This document shows positions 52,994 to 62,552 of a DNA stretch of 64,000 bases, piece by piece. A program made the position numbers and the translations under genes. Numbering within the stretch: the first letter of the stretch is position 1; each line of letters opens with the position of its first letter. The DNA comes from JAEEJA01 sp036343175 (GTDB lineage Bacteria > Bacillota > Clostridia > Lachnospirales > Lachnospiraceae), in assembly GCA_036343175.1 (NCBI GenBank), contig JAZASR010000001.1, forward strand, positions 1-64,000, written 5' to 3'. The notes under the pieces are model-generated. The model was not told where the DNA came from. It ran no database searches and saw nothing but the letters and a program-made list of their open reading frames with translations.

Positions 52994-54082
52994 ATGATTT
53001 CTAATCAGGTTCTGCAGACAAATTTAGATGGTATAAAGAATATTTCCCGCGTCGATCTGTGCGTATTGGATATTGAAGGCAAGCAGCTGGCATCGACTAT
53101 GAGCCGCGATGAAGATTACACCGAGTCGGTCTCAGCCTTTGTTGATTCACCTGCTGACAGTCAGGCTCTTCAGGGATATCAGTTCTTTAAGGTATATGAT
53201 GATCATCAGCTCGAGTACATACTTCTTGCCAAAGGGGACAGTGATGACGTATATATGGTAGGAAAGATGGCAGCATTCTATGTGCAGAACCTGCTTGTTG
53301 CCTATAAGGAAAGATACGATAAGGATAATTTCATAAAGAATCTCCTGCTCGATAACCTGCTTTTGGTGGATATATATAACAAGGCAAAGAAACTTCATAT
53401 AGAGTCAGATGCAAGGAGACTTGTATTCCTTATTGAGACAAAGTATGAGAAGGATCAGAATGCGCTGGAGATAGTGAAGGGAATATTTGCCAGCAGGTCA
53501 AAGGATTTCATTACTCAGGTAGATGAGAAAAATATTATCCTGGTCAAGGAACTTTCAGAGGATGAAACGTATGAAGATATGGATAAGACAGCCAATACCA
53601 TACTTGATATGCTCAATACTGAAGCAATGTCAACAGCATGTGTTGCATATGGGACCATAGTCAGCGAGCTTAAAGATGTTTCAAGATCCTATAAGGAAGC
53701 AAAGATGGCCATGGATGTGGGAAAGATCTTTTATTCTGAGAGAAACGTAATAGCGTATTCGAGTCTTGGCATCGGCAGGCTTATATATCAGCTCCCTCTG
53801 CCGCTTTGTAAGATGTTCATACATGAAATATTCGGAGATACAGATCCAACAGAGTTTGACGATGAAACTCTTGAGACTATAGCAAAGTTCTTTGAGAACA
53901 GCCTTAATGTTTCAGAGACCTCCAGACAGCTCTTTATACACAGGAATACGCTCGTATACAGGCTCGATAAGCTTCAGAAGGAGACAGGTCTTGACCTGAG
54001 AGTCTTCGATGATGCCATTACATTTGAAATTGCCATGATGGTGGTAAAATACATGAAATATATGGAGAGATATGAATTCTGA
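52994..54082 (+). CDS. CdaR/PucR-type transcriptional regulator
   Basis: 362 residues. The C-terminal 70 residues are a PucR-type helix-turn-helix (LETIAKFFENSLNVSETSRQLFIHRNTLVYRLDKLQKETGLDLRVF). The central part (about 140-270) looks like the GGDEF-like CdaR domain; the N-terminal 130 residues are an unrecognised sensor-like domain (VLDIEGKQLASTMS). CdaR-like proteins regulate sugar-acid use. Start ATG 52994 has AGGAGGAGA. It lies upstream of ftsE with 78 bases between, so it might regulate the sugar ATPase before it or the division operon after it. Confidence 0.8.
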   Translation: MISNQVLQTNLDGIKNISRVDLCVLDIEGKQLASTMSRDEDYTESVSAFVDSPADSQALQGYQFFKVYDDHQLEYILLAKGDSDDVYMVGKMAAFYVQNLLVAYKERYDKDNFIKNLLLDNLLLVDIYNKAKKLHIESDARRLVFLIETKYEKDQNALEIVKGIFASRSKDFITQVDEKNIILVKELSEDETYEDMDKTANTILDMLNTEAMSTACVAYGTIVSELKDVSRSYKEAKMAMDVGKIFYSERNVIAYSSLGIGRLIYQLPLPLCKMFIHEIFGDTDPTEFDDETLETIAKFFENSLNVSETSRQLFIHRNTLVYRLDKLQKETGLDLRVFDDAITFEIAMMVVKYMKYMERYEF

Positions 54083-54160
54083 TCATGGCAGATAAGTGTG
54101 AATGATCCTGAATTTAAGGATCGCGGGATAAAAGTATATTTTGATATTTTTGAGGTGATT

Positions 54161-55366
54161 ATGTCGGGACGTGAAAAGGAAAATAAAAATATATATGATC
54201 AGAGTGGGGATGATGCTGCCGGCAGTAATGCCAGCAGCATTATTGACGCTCTGGATTATACAGACGCCTCCGGAAAGTCGGAGAACAGCATTTTGAAAGA
54301 AACTGCTGAAGCGGTTAAAGTTCCGGATGATGTTAATGATACCGGGATAGACAGTTCCATGGAAAATGATATCGAATTTGAAACTCTCATGGAAAAGAGC
54401 GATGAGGTAGCTCTTCGTGCATCAAAAGCTGCGGAGCCGGCAAAGGCCGTGGATAACGCTTCCGTATCCGCCCCTGTGCATCCTGACCGGACTGAAAGTG
54501 CGAAGGAAGACTTAAGGCTGCATGCACAGGCAGAAAAAGCTTACGAAGACACAGACGGATCAGATGAACTTAAGACAGATGAGCCCGAAGAAGATCATGC
54601 TGACAGTGAGCAGAAAAGCCCCCTTCTTTCAGAAAGTACGGAAGGCTCCAACTTCACGACTGAGGACACATTCCATGATGAATCCGTTATCATCAATATG
54701 AATGATGTAAATCTCACATATCCTAATGGAACCATAGCTTTGAAGCATGTATCCATGCAGATCCGCAGGGGTGAGTTCGTCTTCATGGTAGGCAGCAGCG
54801 GATCCGGAAAGTCGACACTTATAAAGACCCTGCTTGGCGAGCTTAGACCGACCTCAGGCAGCATCATAGTCGATAAGAATGATCTGGGAAAGATAACCAG
54901 GAAGCAGCTTCCATATTACAGAAGGAAAATAGGTGTTGTATTTCAGGAATTCAGATTGCTCGAAGACCGCAATGTATTTGAAAATGTTGAGCTTGCTCAG
55001 CGTGTTATCGGTATGAATAAGACCAACCGCCGTGAAAACGTTAAAAAGGTCCTAAAGCTTGTAGGGCTGTATGGGAAGAGGAAGAGTAAAGTAACAGAGC
55101 TTTCAGGAGGAGAGCAGCAGAGAGTTGCCATAGCGAGGGCAATGGTCAACAAGCCTCTTGTGCTTCTGGCTGATGAGCCTACAGGAAACCTTGACCCGAA
55201 CAATTCATGGGAGATCATGAAGCTGCTTGTGGAGCTGAATAAGATCGGTACTACAGTCCTTGTTGTAACCCATAATGACACCATGGTAAATGTCATGCAG
55301 CAGAGGGTAATAACTCTGAATAAGGGTGTCATTACAAATGATGAACAGGGAGGTTACGTACAGTGA
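54161..55366 (+). CDS. ftsE: Cell-division ATP-binding protein FtsE with a long acidic N-terminal extension
   Basis: 401 residues from ATG 54161 (GAGGTG upstream); typical FtsE has about 225-230. Residues from about 176 form the normal core: VIINMNDVNLTYPNGTIALK, Walker A GSSGSGKST (about 211), VVFQEFRLLEDRNVFENV, LSGGEQQRVAIARA and DEPTGNLDP. The first 175 residues are acidic, with Asp, Glu, Ser and Ala and no predicted domain, probably a disordered cytoplasmic tail. It overlaps ftsX by four bases. FtsEX regulates wall hydrolysis at the division site. The length of the tail is unusual. Confidence 0.93.
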   Translation: MSGREKENKNIYDQSGDDAAGSNASSIIDALDYTDASGKSENSILKETAEAVKVPDDVNDTGIDSSMENDIEFETLMEKSDEVALRASKAAEPAKAVDNASVSAPVHPDRTESAKEDLRLHAQAEKAYEDTDGSDELKTDEPEEDHADSEQKSPLLSESTEGSNFTTEDTFHDESVIINMNDVNLTYPNGTIALKHVSMQIRRGEFVFMVGSSGSGKSTLIKTLLGELRPTSGSIIVDKNDLGKITRKQLPYYRRKIGVVFQEFRLLEDRNVFENVELAQRVIGMNKTNRRENVKKVLKLVGLYGKRKSKVTELSGGEQQRVAIARAMVNKPLVLLADEPTGNLDPNNSWEIMKLLVELNKIGTTVLVVTHNDTMVNVMQQRVITLNKGVITNDEQGGYVQ

Positions 55367-56262
55367 GCACTTTTTTTTACGGCATTAAGCAGGGCTTCAA
55401 GGGTATGTTTCAGAATAAGATGTTCACTCTTGCAGCCATTGGAACCATTACAGCCTGTCTCTTCATACTTGGCGTATTCTATACATTATTTGCCAACTTC
55501 AGGTTCATGGTATATAAGGCAGAGTCCAATGTCGGTCTGACGGTCTTCTTTGACCAGCAGGCAACAGATGCAGAGATAAAGGGCGTAGGTGAACAGATAA
55601 AGGATATTGATGGAGTACGCGATATCAAATATGTTTCTGCGGATGAAGCCTGGGAAAAGTTCAAATCGCAGAAATTTGAGGGAAAAGATGACCTGACCCA
55701 GGCATTCGGGGATAAGAACCCACTTCAATATTCATCTTCATATGAAGTGTATTTTGATAAGGTCGCTGATCAGGACAAGATAGCTGAGGAAATAAAGTCT
55801 CTTGATGGTGTACGCAAGGTCAACGGTATTCAGGGTGCAGCCGGCGGTCTTTCTAACTTCAACCGTCTGCTTGCATATGTATCCATAACCATCATAGCCA
55901 TGCTTATCCTTATTTCTGTATTTCTCATAAGCTCCGCTGTTGCCATGGGAATTGCAGTCAGGAAAGATGAGATCGCGATCATGAAGCTTATCGGCGCGAC
56001 CGATGCCTTCGTAAAGATGCCATTTTATTTCGAAGGGATATTTATGGGACTTATAGGTGCCCTGATACCGATCGGACTGCTGAGGATCTTTTACGGAACG
56101 GTAGTAGGACTTCTGGAGAAGCATTTTGCAAGTATTCATTTCCTGAGTTTCCTTTCCGTGGTCGATATTTTTACGGTTGTTATTCCTGTCCTTATCGCAG
56201 CAGGCGTTATTATAGGGCTTTTAGGAAGTATACTTTCTGTAAAGAAGCATCTGAATATCTGA
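55363..56262 (+). CDS. ftsX: Cell-division permease-like protein FtsX
   Basis: 299 residues. One membrane segment near residue 25 (AAIGTITACLFILGVFYTLF), an extracytoplasmic domain about 50-165 (FFDQQATDAEIKGVGEQI ... VRDIKYVSADEAWEKF), then three membrane segments, as in FtsX. It starts with GTG 55363 inside the ftsE stop (four-base overlap), giving translational coupling. The extracytoplasmic loop is the part that activates a hydrolase, here probably the M23 protein encoded next. Confidence 0.95.
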   Translation: MSTFFYGIKQGFKGMFQNKMFTLAAIGTITACLFILGVFYTLFANFRFMVYKAESNVGLTVFFDQQATDAEIKGVGEQIKDIDGVRDIKYVSADEAWEKFKSQKFEGKDDLTQAFGDKNPLQYSSSYEVYFDKVADQDKIAEEIKSLDGVRKVNGIQGAAGGLSNFNRLLAYVSITIIAMLILISVFLISSAVAMGIAVRKDEIAIMKLIGATDAFVKMPFYFEGIFMGLIGALIPIGLLRIFYGTVVGLLEKHFASIHFLSFLSVVDIFTVVIPVLIAAGVIIGLLGSILSVKKHLNI

Positions 56263-56311
56263 TCTAAAGTCAGTCAGAGTAAGTTTTTTTATCATTCAGG
56301 AAGGTGATCAT

Positions 56312-57559
56312 ATGAAGAAGAAAATTATTATTGGTATTTCTCTCTGGCTCTGCGGCGCTTTTGGAGTCTATTTCTGGAATCCTTTAGGGACGGACAGGGT
56401 CTCTTATGCAGATAGCTTTGATTACCAGATAGAGCAGGAACAGGCCAACCAGAACGAGCTTAAGAGCCAGAAAGAGGAAATAGAAAAAGACCTTAAGGAG
56501 ATCAAGTCTCAAAAGAATGACCTGATGGCTTATGTTACCAGCATAGATAGTGAACTTTCCAAGATAAACGGCCAGATAGAGGCTAATAAAGAGAAAAAGG
56601 CTGAACTGAATGAAGATATTAAGAAGCTTCAGGATGAGCTGGATACTGCTGAGCAGAAGCAGGCGGAGCAGCAGGAGCAGATGGCAAAAAGGATCCAGTA
56701 TATGTACGAGAATTCGGCAAATACATATCTTGACATAATATTTTCATCTGAAAGCCTTGCATCCCTGCTCAACAATATCGATTATATCAATGATATCACG
56801 AATTATGACGATTCCCTGCTCGATACCCTGGTTCAGGTCAGCGGTGAGATAAAGGCCAATAAGAGCGAAGTGTCTTTAAAGCTATCTGATCTTAAAGAAT
56901 CAGATGCAGTCCTTAAATATCAGAGAAGCTCTATTTCTTTATTGAAAAAGCAGAAGAGGGACCAGATAAAGGCAGTAGGATCCAGGATCGATGAAAAAAA
57001 GAATGAGGCCGACAAGTATACTGCGCTTATTATAGAATCTGAAAATAAAGTGGAAGGTCTGCTTGCTGCCCAAAGAGCGGCTATTGCAGCCCAGGAGCAG
57101 GCCAATCAGGTCGTATATGTGCCTCCTGTCTCAACGGAGCCGGTTTCCGGCAGTTCAGTAGGCAGCAGCGGCTTTATGTGGCCTCTTCCATACTCGGCCC
57201 GCATCACTTCCGGCTTTGGTCAGCGTGTACAGCCAACTGCCGGAGCCAGTGTATACCACCAGGGCATTGATATAGGCATACCGGAAGGCACCCCTGTACT
57301 CGCCTCAAAAGCAGGAAAGGTCATAACAGCCAGATATTCATCATCTGCAGGCAATTATGTGTGCATATATCATGGCAATGGAGAATACACGTATTACATG
57401 CACGGATCACAATTGAATGTGGCTGAGGGTGACCAGGTCTCCCAGGGCCAGCAGATAGCCCTTTCAGGTTCGACCGGAATTTCGACAGGCCCTCACCTCC
57501 ACTTCGGTATCTTTATGAACGGATCCTATGTAAATCCGCTCCTCTATGTGTCACCATGA
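56312..57559 (+). CDS. Coiled-coil M23 peptidoglycan hydrolase (EnvC/PcsB-like)
   Basis: 415 residues. Signal peptide or anchor (about 4-24), coiled coil about 30-250 rich in Lys, Glu and Gln (NELKSQKEEIEKDLKEIK ...), then a LytM/M23 domain about 285-412 with zinc-site residues in HQGIDIGIPEGTP, YMHG and GPHLHFGI. It cleaves peptide cross-bridges in peptidoglycan. It directly follows ftsEX (50-base gap), so it is the likely FtsX-activated hydrolase, as EnvC or PcsB are in other bacteria. Start ATG 56312 has GGAAGGTG upstream. Confidence 0.92.
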   Translation: MKKKIIIGISLWLCGAFGVYFWNPLGTDRVSYADSFDYQIEQEQANQNELKSQKEEIEKDLKEIKSQKNDLMAYVTSIDSELSKINGQIEANKEKKAELNEDIKKLQDELDTAEQKQAEQQEQMAKRIQYMYENSANTYLDIIFSSESLASLLNNIDYINDITNYDDSLLDTLVQVSGEIKANKSEVSLKLSDLKESDAVLKYQRSSISLLKKQKRDQIKAVGSRIDEKKNEADKYTALIIESENKVEGLLAAQRAAIAAQEQANQVVYVPPVSTEPVSGSSVGSSGFMWPLPYSARITSGFGQRVQPTAGASVYHQGIDIGIPEGTPVLASKAGKVITARYSSSAGNYVCIYHGNGEYTYYMHGSQLNVAEGDQVSQGQQIALSGSTGISTGPHLHFGIFMNGSYVNPLLYVSP

Positions 57560-57665
57560 TGAAAGGATATCTGACCGGCGGACTAAAAAGTTGATGAAAT
57601 ATAATGCAGGCATTCCCTTACCTCAAGGATGCATGACCTGATATTGTTGTTTGCAGGGAGTTATT

Positions 57666-59117
57666 ATGGAGATAGATAATGAAAATAAAGCGGAAGATGA
57701 GCTTAATGTAGCTTCCGATGAAGAAAAAAAGTCAGCAGAAGCTGATAATACAGCAGAAAGTCCGGAGGCCGATAATACAGCAGAAAGTCCGGAGGCCGAT
57801 AATACGGCAGAAGGTCCGGAGGCTCATAATATCGAAGAAGATCCGGCGGATAATGAAGTAAAAGATCCTGAAAATGAAGATGACAGGAAATCATCCCGGG
57901 AGAAAAATCTTATATATCTGGAGGGCATTATTTCAGGCTTTATGATCGTAGTGATCGTCGCGTCTGTCCTTACCATGACAGGCCTTATGGATCCGGGATT
58001 CCTGTTTACAAAGTCAGCATCAAAGTCGGCATTTACCAATGAAGATGCCAGTAAGCTAAAGACCCTGACCCGCTATATAGACCGTTTCTATGACGGAGAT
58101 GTCGATCAGGACCAGATGGCTGACGGGGTATTCAAGGGGCTCGTCGCCGGACTTAATGATCCATATGCGGCTTATTTCAATAAAGATGAGCTTAAGAGTA
58201 TGCAGGAGACCACCAACGGCTCCTACAAGGGCATTGGGGCAGTCATGACTCAGGATGCCACGACCGGCGCCATTATAGTGGTCGAGGTCGTTAAGGACTC
58301 ACCGGCAGACAAAGCCGGTATTGGCTCGGGAGATGTTTTTCTGAAGGCTGACGGCAAAGATCTTGAGGGCATGACTCTCGATCAGGCAGTTGAACTCGTC
58401 CGGGGAAAAGAGGGTACTAAAGTCTCCATAACTATCAGAAAACCATCCGGTGAGGAAAAGACAGTAGAGTGCAGCCGTGAAGAGATAAAGAGCGAGACTG
58501 TCGGCTCGGCTTCGCTTGATGACGGACTTTTCTATATAAGGGTCACTGCATTCGACGAAGTGACAAAAGATCAGTTCAAAAAGGCATTGGAAACAGCTGA
58601 GAAAGAGAAGGCAAAGGGCCTCATCATTGACCTGAGGGACAATGGCGGCGGGCTGCTTTCCACAGCTCAGGATATGCTTGACAGATTCCTTCCGGAGGGT
58701 AAGCTTTTAGTCTATACCAAAGACAAGAATGGCAAAAAAGAAGAGCTTATGGCTGAAGATAAAGACCAGTGCGATATTCCTGCAGCGATCCTTGTAAATA
58801 AGAATACTGCCAGCGCCTCGGAGGTCTTCTCGGGCTGCCTTCTTGACTACAAAAAGGCAGTACTTGTCGGTGCAAAGACCTTCGGCAAAGGTATAGTACA
58901 GACCTCATATGCTTTTGATGACGGTACTGCTATCAAATTTACGACGGCAAAATATTATACTCCTAAGGGAAAGAATATTCATGGCACCGGATTTACGCCT
59001 GAGATAAAAGTCCCATCCGCGGATACAGCAGATATGTCAGCGCTTGGTCTCGACGAGGCAGATCTTGAGGCAGACGAATGTGTTGCAGCGGCAATTGATT
59101 ATTTAAAGAAGGAGTGA
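57666..59117 (+). CDS. Carboxy-terminal processing protease CtpA (S41)
   Basis: 483 residues from ATG 57666 (AGGGAG upstream; a TTG at 57651 is possible). The N-terminal 65 residues are acidic with three copies of a ten-residue repeat (AESPEADNTA-like). A membrane helix follows (about 83-103), then a PDZ domain (about 175-255, GSYKGIGAVMTQDATTGAI ... DKAGIGSGDVFLKADGK) and the S41 catalytic core with Ser in NTASASEVFSG and Lys in TFGKGIVQT. It processes exported proteins, including wall hydrolases in other species. Seven bases separate it from uvrB. Confidence 0.93.
   Translation: MEIDNENKAEDELNVASDEEKKSAEADNTAESPEADNTAESPEADNTAEGPEAHNIEEDPADNEVKDPENEDDRKSSREKNLIYLEGIISGFMIVVIVASVLTMTGLMDPGFLFTKSASKSAFTNEDASKLKTLTRYIDRFYDGDVDQDQMADGVFKGLVAGLNDPYAAYFNKDELKSMQETTNGSYKGIGAVMTQDATTGAIIVVEVVKDSPADKAGIGSGDVFLKADGKDLEGMTLDQAVELVRGKEGTKVSITIRKPSGEEKTVECSREEIKSETVGSASLDDGLFYIRVTAFDEVTKDQFKKALETAEKEKAKGLIIDLRDNGGGLLSTAQDMLDRFLPEGKLLVYTKDKNGKKEELMAEDKDQCDIPAAILVNKNTASASEVFSGCLLDYKKAVLVGAKTFGKGIVQTSYAFDDGTAIKFTTAKYYTPKGKNIHGTGFTPEIKVPSADTADMSALGLDEADLEADECVAAAIDYLKKE
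57737..57826 (+). repeat. 30-bp in-frame tandem repeat in the ctpA 5' end
   Basis: Three copies of about 30 bases (core GCAGAAAGTCCGGAGGCCGA) encode the repeated acidic decapeptide at the N-terminus of the S41 protease. The first copies are identical except for single bases, so the array is likely to vary in length between strains. Confidence 0.85.
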
Positions 59118-59123
59118 TTTATT

Positions 59124-61112
59124 ATGATGAAAGAACAGCCGGACAGATTCATACTTCATTCCGAATACAAGCCGACGGGCGACCAGCCGCAGGCTATCGA
59201 AAAGATCGCAGAGGGCTTCAATGAGGGTGATCAGTTCCAGACCCTGTTAGGTGTTACAGGCTCAGGAAAGACATTCACTATGGCAAATGTTATAGCAAAA
59301 CTTCAGAAGCCTGTTCTTGTTATAGCTCACAATAAGACTCTTGCTGCCCAGCTTTACGGCGAATTCAAAGAATTTTTCCCTGAAAATGCAGTTGAATATT
59401 TTGTAAGCTATTATGATTATTACCAGCCCGAGGCTTATGTGCCGCAGACCGATTCATATATTGCAAAGGATTCATCTATAAATGATGAGATCGATAAGCT
59501 TCGCCATTCAGCGACAGCATCTATCATCGAGAGAAGAGATACCATAGTGGTCTCTTCAGTATCATGTATCTACGGACTCGGAAGCCCCATCGATTATCAG
59601 AATATGACTGTATCTCTGCGTCCGGGCACTCAAACAGAGCGTGATGAAGTAGTAAAAAAGCTCATAGATATGCAATATGAACGCAATGATATGGACTTTC
59701 ACCGCGGTACGTTCAGGATAAACGGGGATACTCTTTATGTATTTCCTGCCTCCGAGACCGATAAAGCGGTCAGAATAGAATTCTTCGGCGATGAAGTCGA
59801 CAGAATATGTGAAATAGAGTCTTTGACGGGAAACGTCATCTCCGACCTTATGCATGTGGTAATATTCCCGGCTTCCCACTATGTAGTTGAGAAGGAAAAG
59901 ATGGAAAAGGCCATAGCCGGCATAGAGAAGGAACTGGAGGAGAGAATAGAGTACTTCAAGAGCGAGGATAAGTTTATAGAGGCTCAGAGAATAAAGGAGA
60001 GGACCGAGTTCGACATAGAGATGATGCGGGAGACAGGATATTGTTCCGGAATTGAGAATTATACCCGGTATCTTTCATCTCTTGAACCTGGAGAACCGCC
60101 ATTTACCCTTATGGATTATTTTCCGGATGATTATATCCTCATGATCGACGAGTCACATATGACTGTCCCGCAGATAGGCGGCATGTTCAACGGCAACCTT
60201 TCCCGCAAGAAGACACTTGTAGATTATGGTTTCCGCCTCCCGTCAGCCCTTGACAACAGACCCTTGAATTTCGGCGAATTTGAGGATCATATCAATCAGG
60301 TCCTTTTCGTATCAGCAACACCCGGGCCTTATGAAGCATCTCACGAGATACAAAGGGTAGAGCAGCTTATTCGTCCGACAGGCCTGCTTGACCCAAAGGT
60401 AGAGGTCAGACCGGTCGAAGGCCAGATAGATGACCTTATTTCTGAGATCAATAAAGAGACAGCTAAGAAGAACAAGGTAATAGTTAATACTCTTACAAAA
60501 AAACAGTCGGAAGATCTGACAGAGTATCTTAGAGGCGTCGGGATCAGAGTAAAATATCTTCATAGTGATATCGATACTCTGGAAAGGGCGGAGATAATAA
60601 GAGATATGCGTCTGGATGCTTTTGATGTTCTGGTCGGGATCAATCTGCTGCGTGAAGGTCTGGATATACCCGAGGTTTCAATGATCGCCATACTTGACGC
60701 CGATAAGGAAGGATTCTTACGTTCGGAAACGTCACTTGTCCAGATTATAGGACGTGCAGCAAGAAACTCTGAAGGTCATGTTATCATGTATGCGGATACT
60801 GTTACCCAGTCCATGCGCAAGGCTCTGGATGAGACAGCAAGGCGCAGGGGCATACAGGAAAAATACAATGAAGAACATGGCATAATCCCTCAGACCATTA
60901 AGAAGCCTGTCAGAGACCTGATCAGTATCAGCAAGAAGCATGAAAAGTCCGGTGGCATTAAGAAAGATATTGAGTCCATGAACAGAAAAGAGCTTGAAAA
61001 GCTTATTGCAAAGATCAACACCGCTATGAGAAAGGCTGCGGCAGAGCTCAATTTCGAGGATGCGGCAGTGCTTCGTGACCAGATGATAGAGGTCAAAAAA
61101 TACCTCGACTGA
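59124..61112 (+). CDS. uvrB: Excinuclease ABC subunit B
   Basis: 662 residues. Visible: Walker A GVTGSGKTF, the damage-verification beta-hairpin VSYYDYYQPEAYVPQTDSYI, helicase motif II DESH, motif VI QIIGRAARNSEG, and the C-terminal UVR domain ELEKLIAKINTAMRKAAAELNFEDAAVLRDQ. It verifies damage in nucleotide excision repair with UvrA and UvrC. uvrA, usually next to uvrB in Firmicutes, is not in the window. Start ATG 59124, seven bases after ctpA with GGAG overlapping the ctpA end. Confidence 0.97.
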   Translation: MMKEQPDRFILHSEYKPTGDQPQAIEKIAEGFNEGDQFQTLLGVTGSGKTFTMANVIAKLQKPVLVIAHNKTLAAQLYGEFKEFFPENAVEYFVSYYDYYQPEAYVPQTDSYIAKDSSINDEIDKLRHSATASIIERRDTIVVSSVSCIYGLGSPIDYQNMTVSLRPGTQTERDEVVKKLIDMQYERNDMDFHRGTFRINGDTLYVFPASETDKAVRIEFFGDEVDRICEIESLTGNVISDLMHVVIFPASHYVVEKEKMEKAIAGIEKELEERIEYFKSEDKFIEAQRIKERTEFDIEMMRETGYCSGIENYTRYLSSLEPGEPPFTLMDYFPDDYILMIDESHMTVPQIGGMFNGNLSRKKTLVDYGFRLPSALDNRPLNFGEFEDHINQVLFVSATPGPYEASHEIQRVEQLIRPTGLLDPKVEVRPVEGQIDDLISEINKETAKKNKVIVNTLTKKQSEDLTEYLRGVGIRVKYLHSDIDTLERAEIIRDMRLDAFDVLVGINLLREGLDIPEVSMIAILDADKEGFLRSETSLVQIIGRAARNSEGHVIMYADTVTQSMRKALDETARRRGIQEKYNEEHGIIPQTIKKPVRDLISISKKHEKSGGIKKDIESMNRKELEKLIAKINTAMRKAAAELNFEDAAVLRDQMIEVKKYLD

Positions 61113-61306
61113 TACTGCTTTTCTAAGCAGGACCAATTACATCGATCGTGCTTGTGAGATATTTTGATGAAATGCAATGACTTATATTTTATTTACTTAA
61201 TAAAAAAGTATGTTATAATGAAAAAGTCTTATTCTGGCAGATTTTTATGTTCTGCGGAATGAATATTGCGATGGTTTTATATGAATAATAAAGGAGAACG
61301 ACCCAA

Positions 61307-62272
61307 ATGGACGATGGCAGTGCGGGCAAGCCGGGCAGAACCGGCGAGATAATGGTAAAAGCACCGGCAAAGATCAATCTTACACTTGATATTACCGGTA
61401 CAAGAGAGGATGGATATCATCTGCTTAAGATGGTCATGCAGACAGTATCCCTGTATGATGAGCTTGAGATAAGGAAGAACAGTTCAGGAAAGGTAACACT
61501 CTCTTCTAACAGGCATTTTGTTAAAAAACTTCCCGCAAAGGACAATCTTGTATATAAGGCAGCGGTTAAGATGCAGGAACTGTGTCCGGAAGGAACCGGC
61601 TTTGATATTAAGCTTAGGAAGAACATTCCTTCAGAAGCAGGCCTTGCAGGAGGGAGTGCTGATTGTGCAGCGGCTCTTAAAGGCATCAATCAGCTGATGG
61701 GACTTGGTCTGTCAGAGGCTGAGCTTGCAGATATTGGAGTTAAGTTCGGCGCAGATGTCCCGTTCTGTGTATATGGAGGAACGAAGCTTTGCGAAGGTAT
61801 AGGCGAAAAGATCACCCCGCTGAATGATCTTGCCGGAATACCGGTCCTCATAGTAAAGCCTAAGAAAGGTATGTCTACAGAGGAAGTCTATAGCGATTAT
61901 GACCGCGAAGATGATATAGAACATCCCGACAATGAGGCAATGCTTGACATAATAGCTGAGATCGATGCCAACAGTGCAGCGGCTGAAGAAGATGATTATA
62001 CTAATGCCGAGATAACGGATCATGTCTATGATATATGCAGGTATATTGGAAATGTCCTGGAGACTGTGGTCATCCCGGAACTTCCTATAATAGGCGAGAT
62101 CAAGGAAAATCTTGAAAACTACGGCGCTCTCGGCAGTCTTATGAGCGGCAGCGGATCCGCGGTATACGGACTTTTCGATTCTGTGGAGGCAATGCTTTTT
62201 GCTGAACATGAGATGAAGAGAATATACAAAGATTGTAAGATCTATTCCTGCATGACCGTTAACGAGAATTGA
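61307..62272 (+). CDS. ispE: 4-diphosphocytidyl-2-C-methyl-D-erythritol kinase
   Basis: 321 residues. GHMP-kinase motifs: APAKINLTLDI, ATP-binding SEAGLAGGSADCAAAL, and C-terminal SLMSGSGSAVYGLF. It phosphorylates CDP-ME in the MEP isoprenoid pathway. The first 15 residues before MVKAPAKIN are extra, and a 35-residue acidic insertion (DREDDIEHPDNEA ... AAAEEDDY, about 200-235) lies in the C-terminal domain. Start ATG 61307 has AAGGAG upstream. It has its own upstream gap of 194 bases after uvrB. Confidence 0.94.
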   Translation: MDDGSAGKPGRTGEIMVKAPAKINLTLDITGTREDGYHLLKMVMQTVSLYDELEIRKNSSGKVTLSSNRHFVKKLPAKDNLVYKAAVKMQELCPEGTGFDIKLRKNIPSEAGLAGGSADCAAALKGINQLMGLGLSEAELADIGVKFGADVPFCVYGGTKLCEGIGEKITPLNDLAGIPVLIVKPKKGMSTEEVYSDYDREDDIEHPDNEAMLDIIAEIDANSAAAEEDDYTNAEITDHVYDICRYIGNVLETVVIPELPIIGEIKENLENYGALGSLMSGSGSAVYGLFDSVEAMLFAEHEMKRIYKDCKIYSCMTVNEN

Positions 62273-62276
62273 GCAG

Positions 62277-62497
62277 GCGGTTAAATGTAATTTAAGCAAG
62301 TTGTTAATATTAATCGATAACGTGGTTAATGGGACTTTATAAAACGGTAAATGAGCATCGGCAAAGCAGTTGACAGGACCTGATCAAGCAGTAAATAGAA
62401 ACCGACAAAACAGTTAACGGGACTCTATCAAGCAGTAAATAAGACCTGATAAACAGTTGATGAAAATTAACTGGGCAGTTAATGAGAATAAAATAAT
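62277..62497. repeat. Degenerate tandem repeat, about ten units of 21-23 bp
   Basis: Unit cores begin near 62277, 62300, 62322, 62346, 62367, 62388, 62411, 62433, 62454 and 62476. The consensus is CAGTTAATGGGACCTGATCA plus AG. It follows the ispE stop and ends just before a terminator. Confidence 0.8.
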
Positions 62498-62508
62498 AAT
62501 ACAGGCAG

Positions 62509-62552
62509 ATTACCCCTGAATCCGGTATTGTCCGGGACAGGGGTAATTTTTA
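62509..62552 (+). terminator. Intrinsic terminator after ispE and the repeat
   Basis: Stem ATTACCCCTG (62509-62518) / CAGGGGTAAT (62538-62547), followed by TTTTTAT. Confidence 0.85.

Noticed and set aside
62277..62497. Possible replication origin (iterons)
   Set aside because: No DnaA boxes, no replication gene nearby, and units are too degenerate; classed as a minisatellite.
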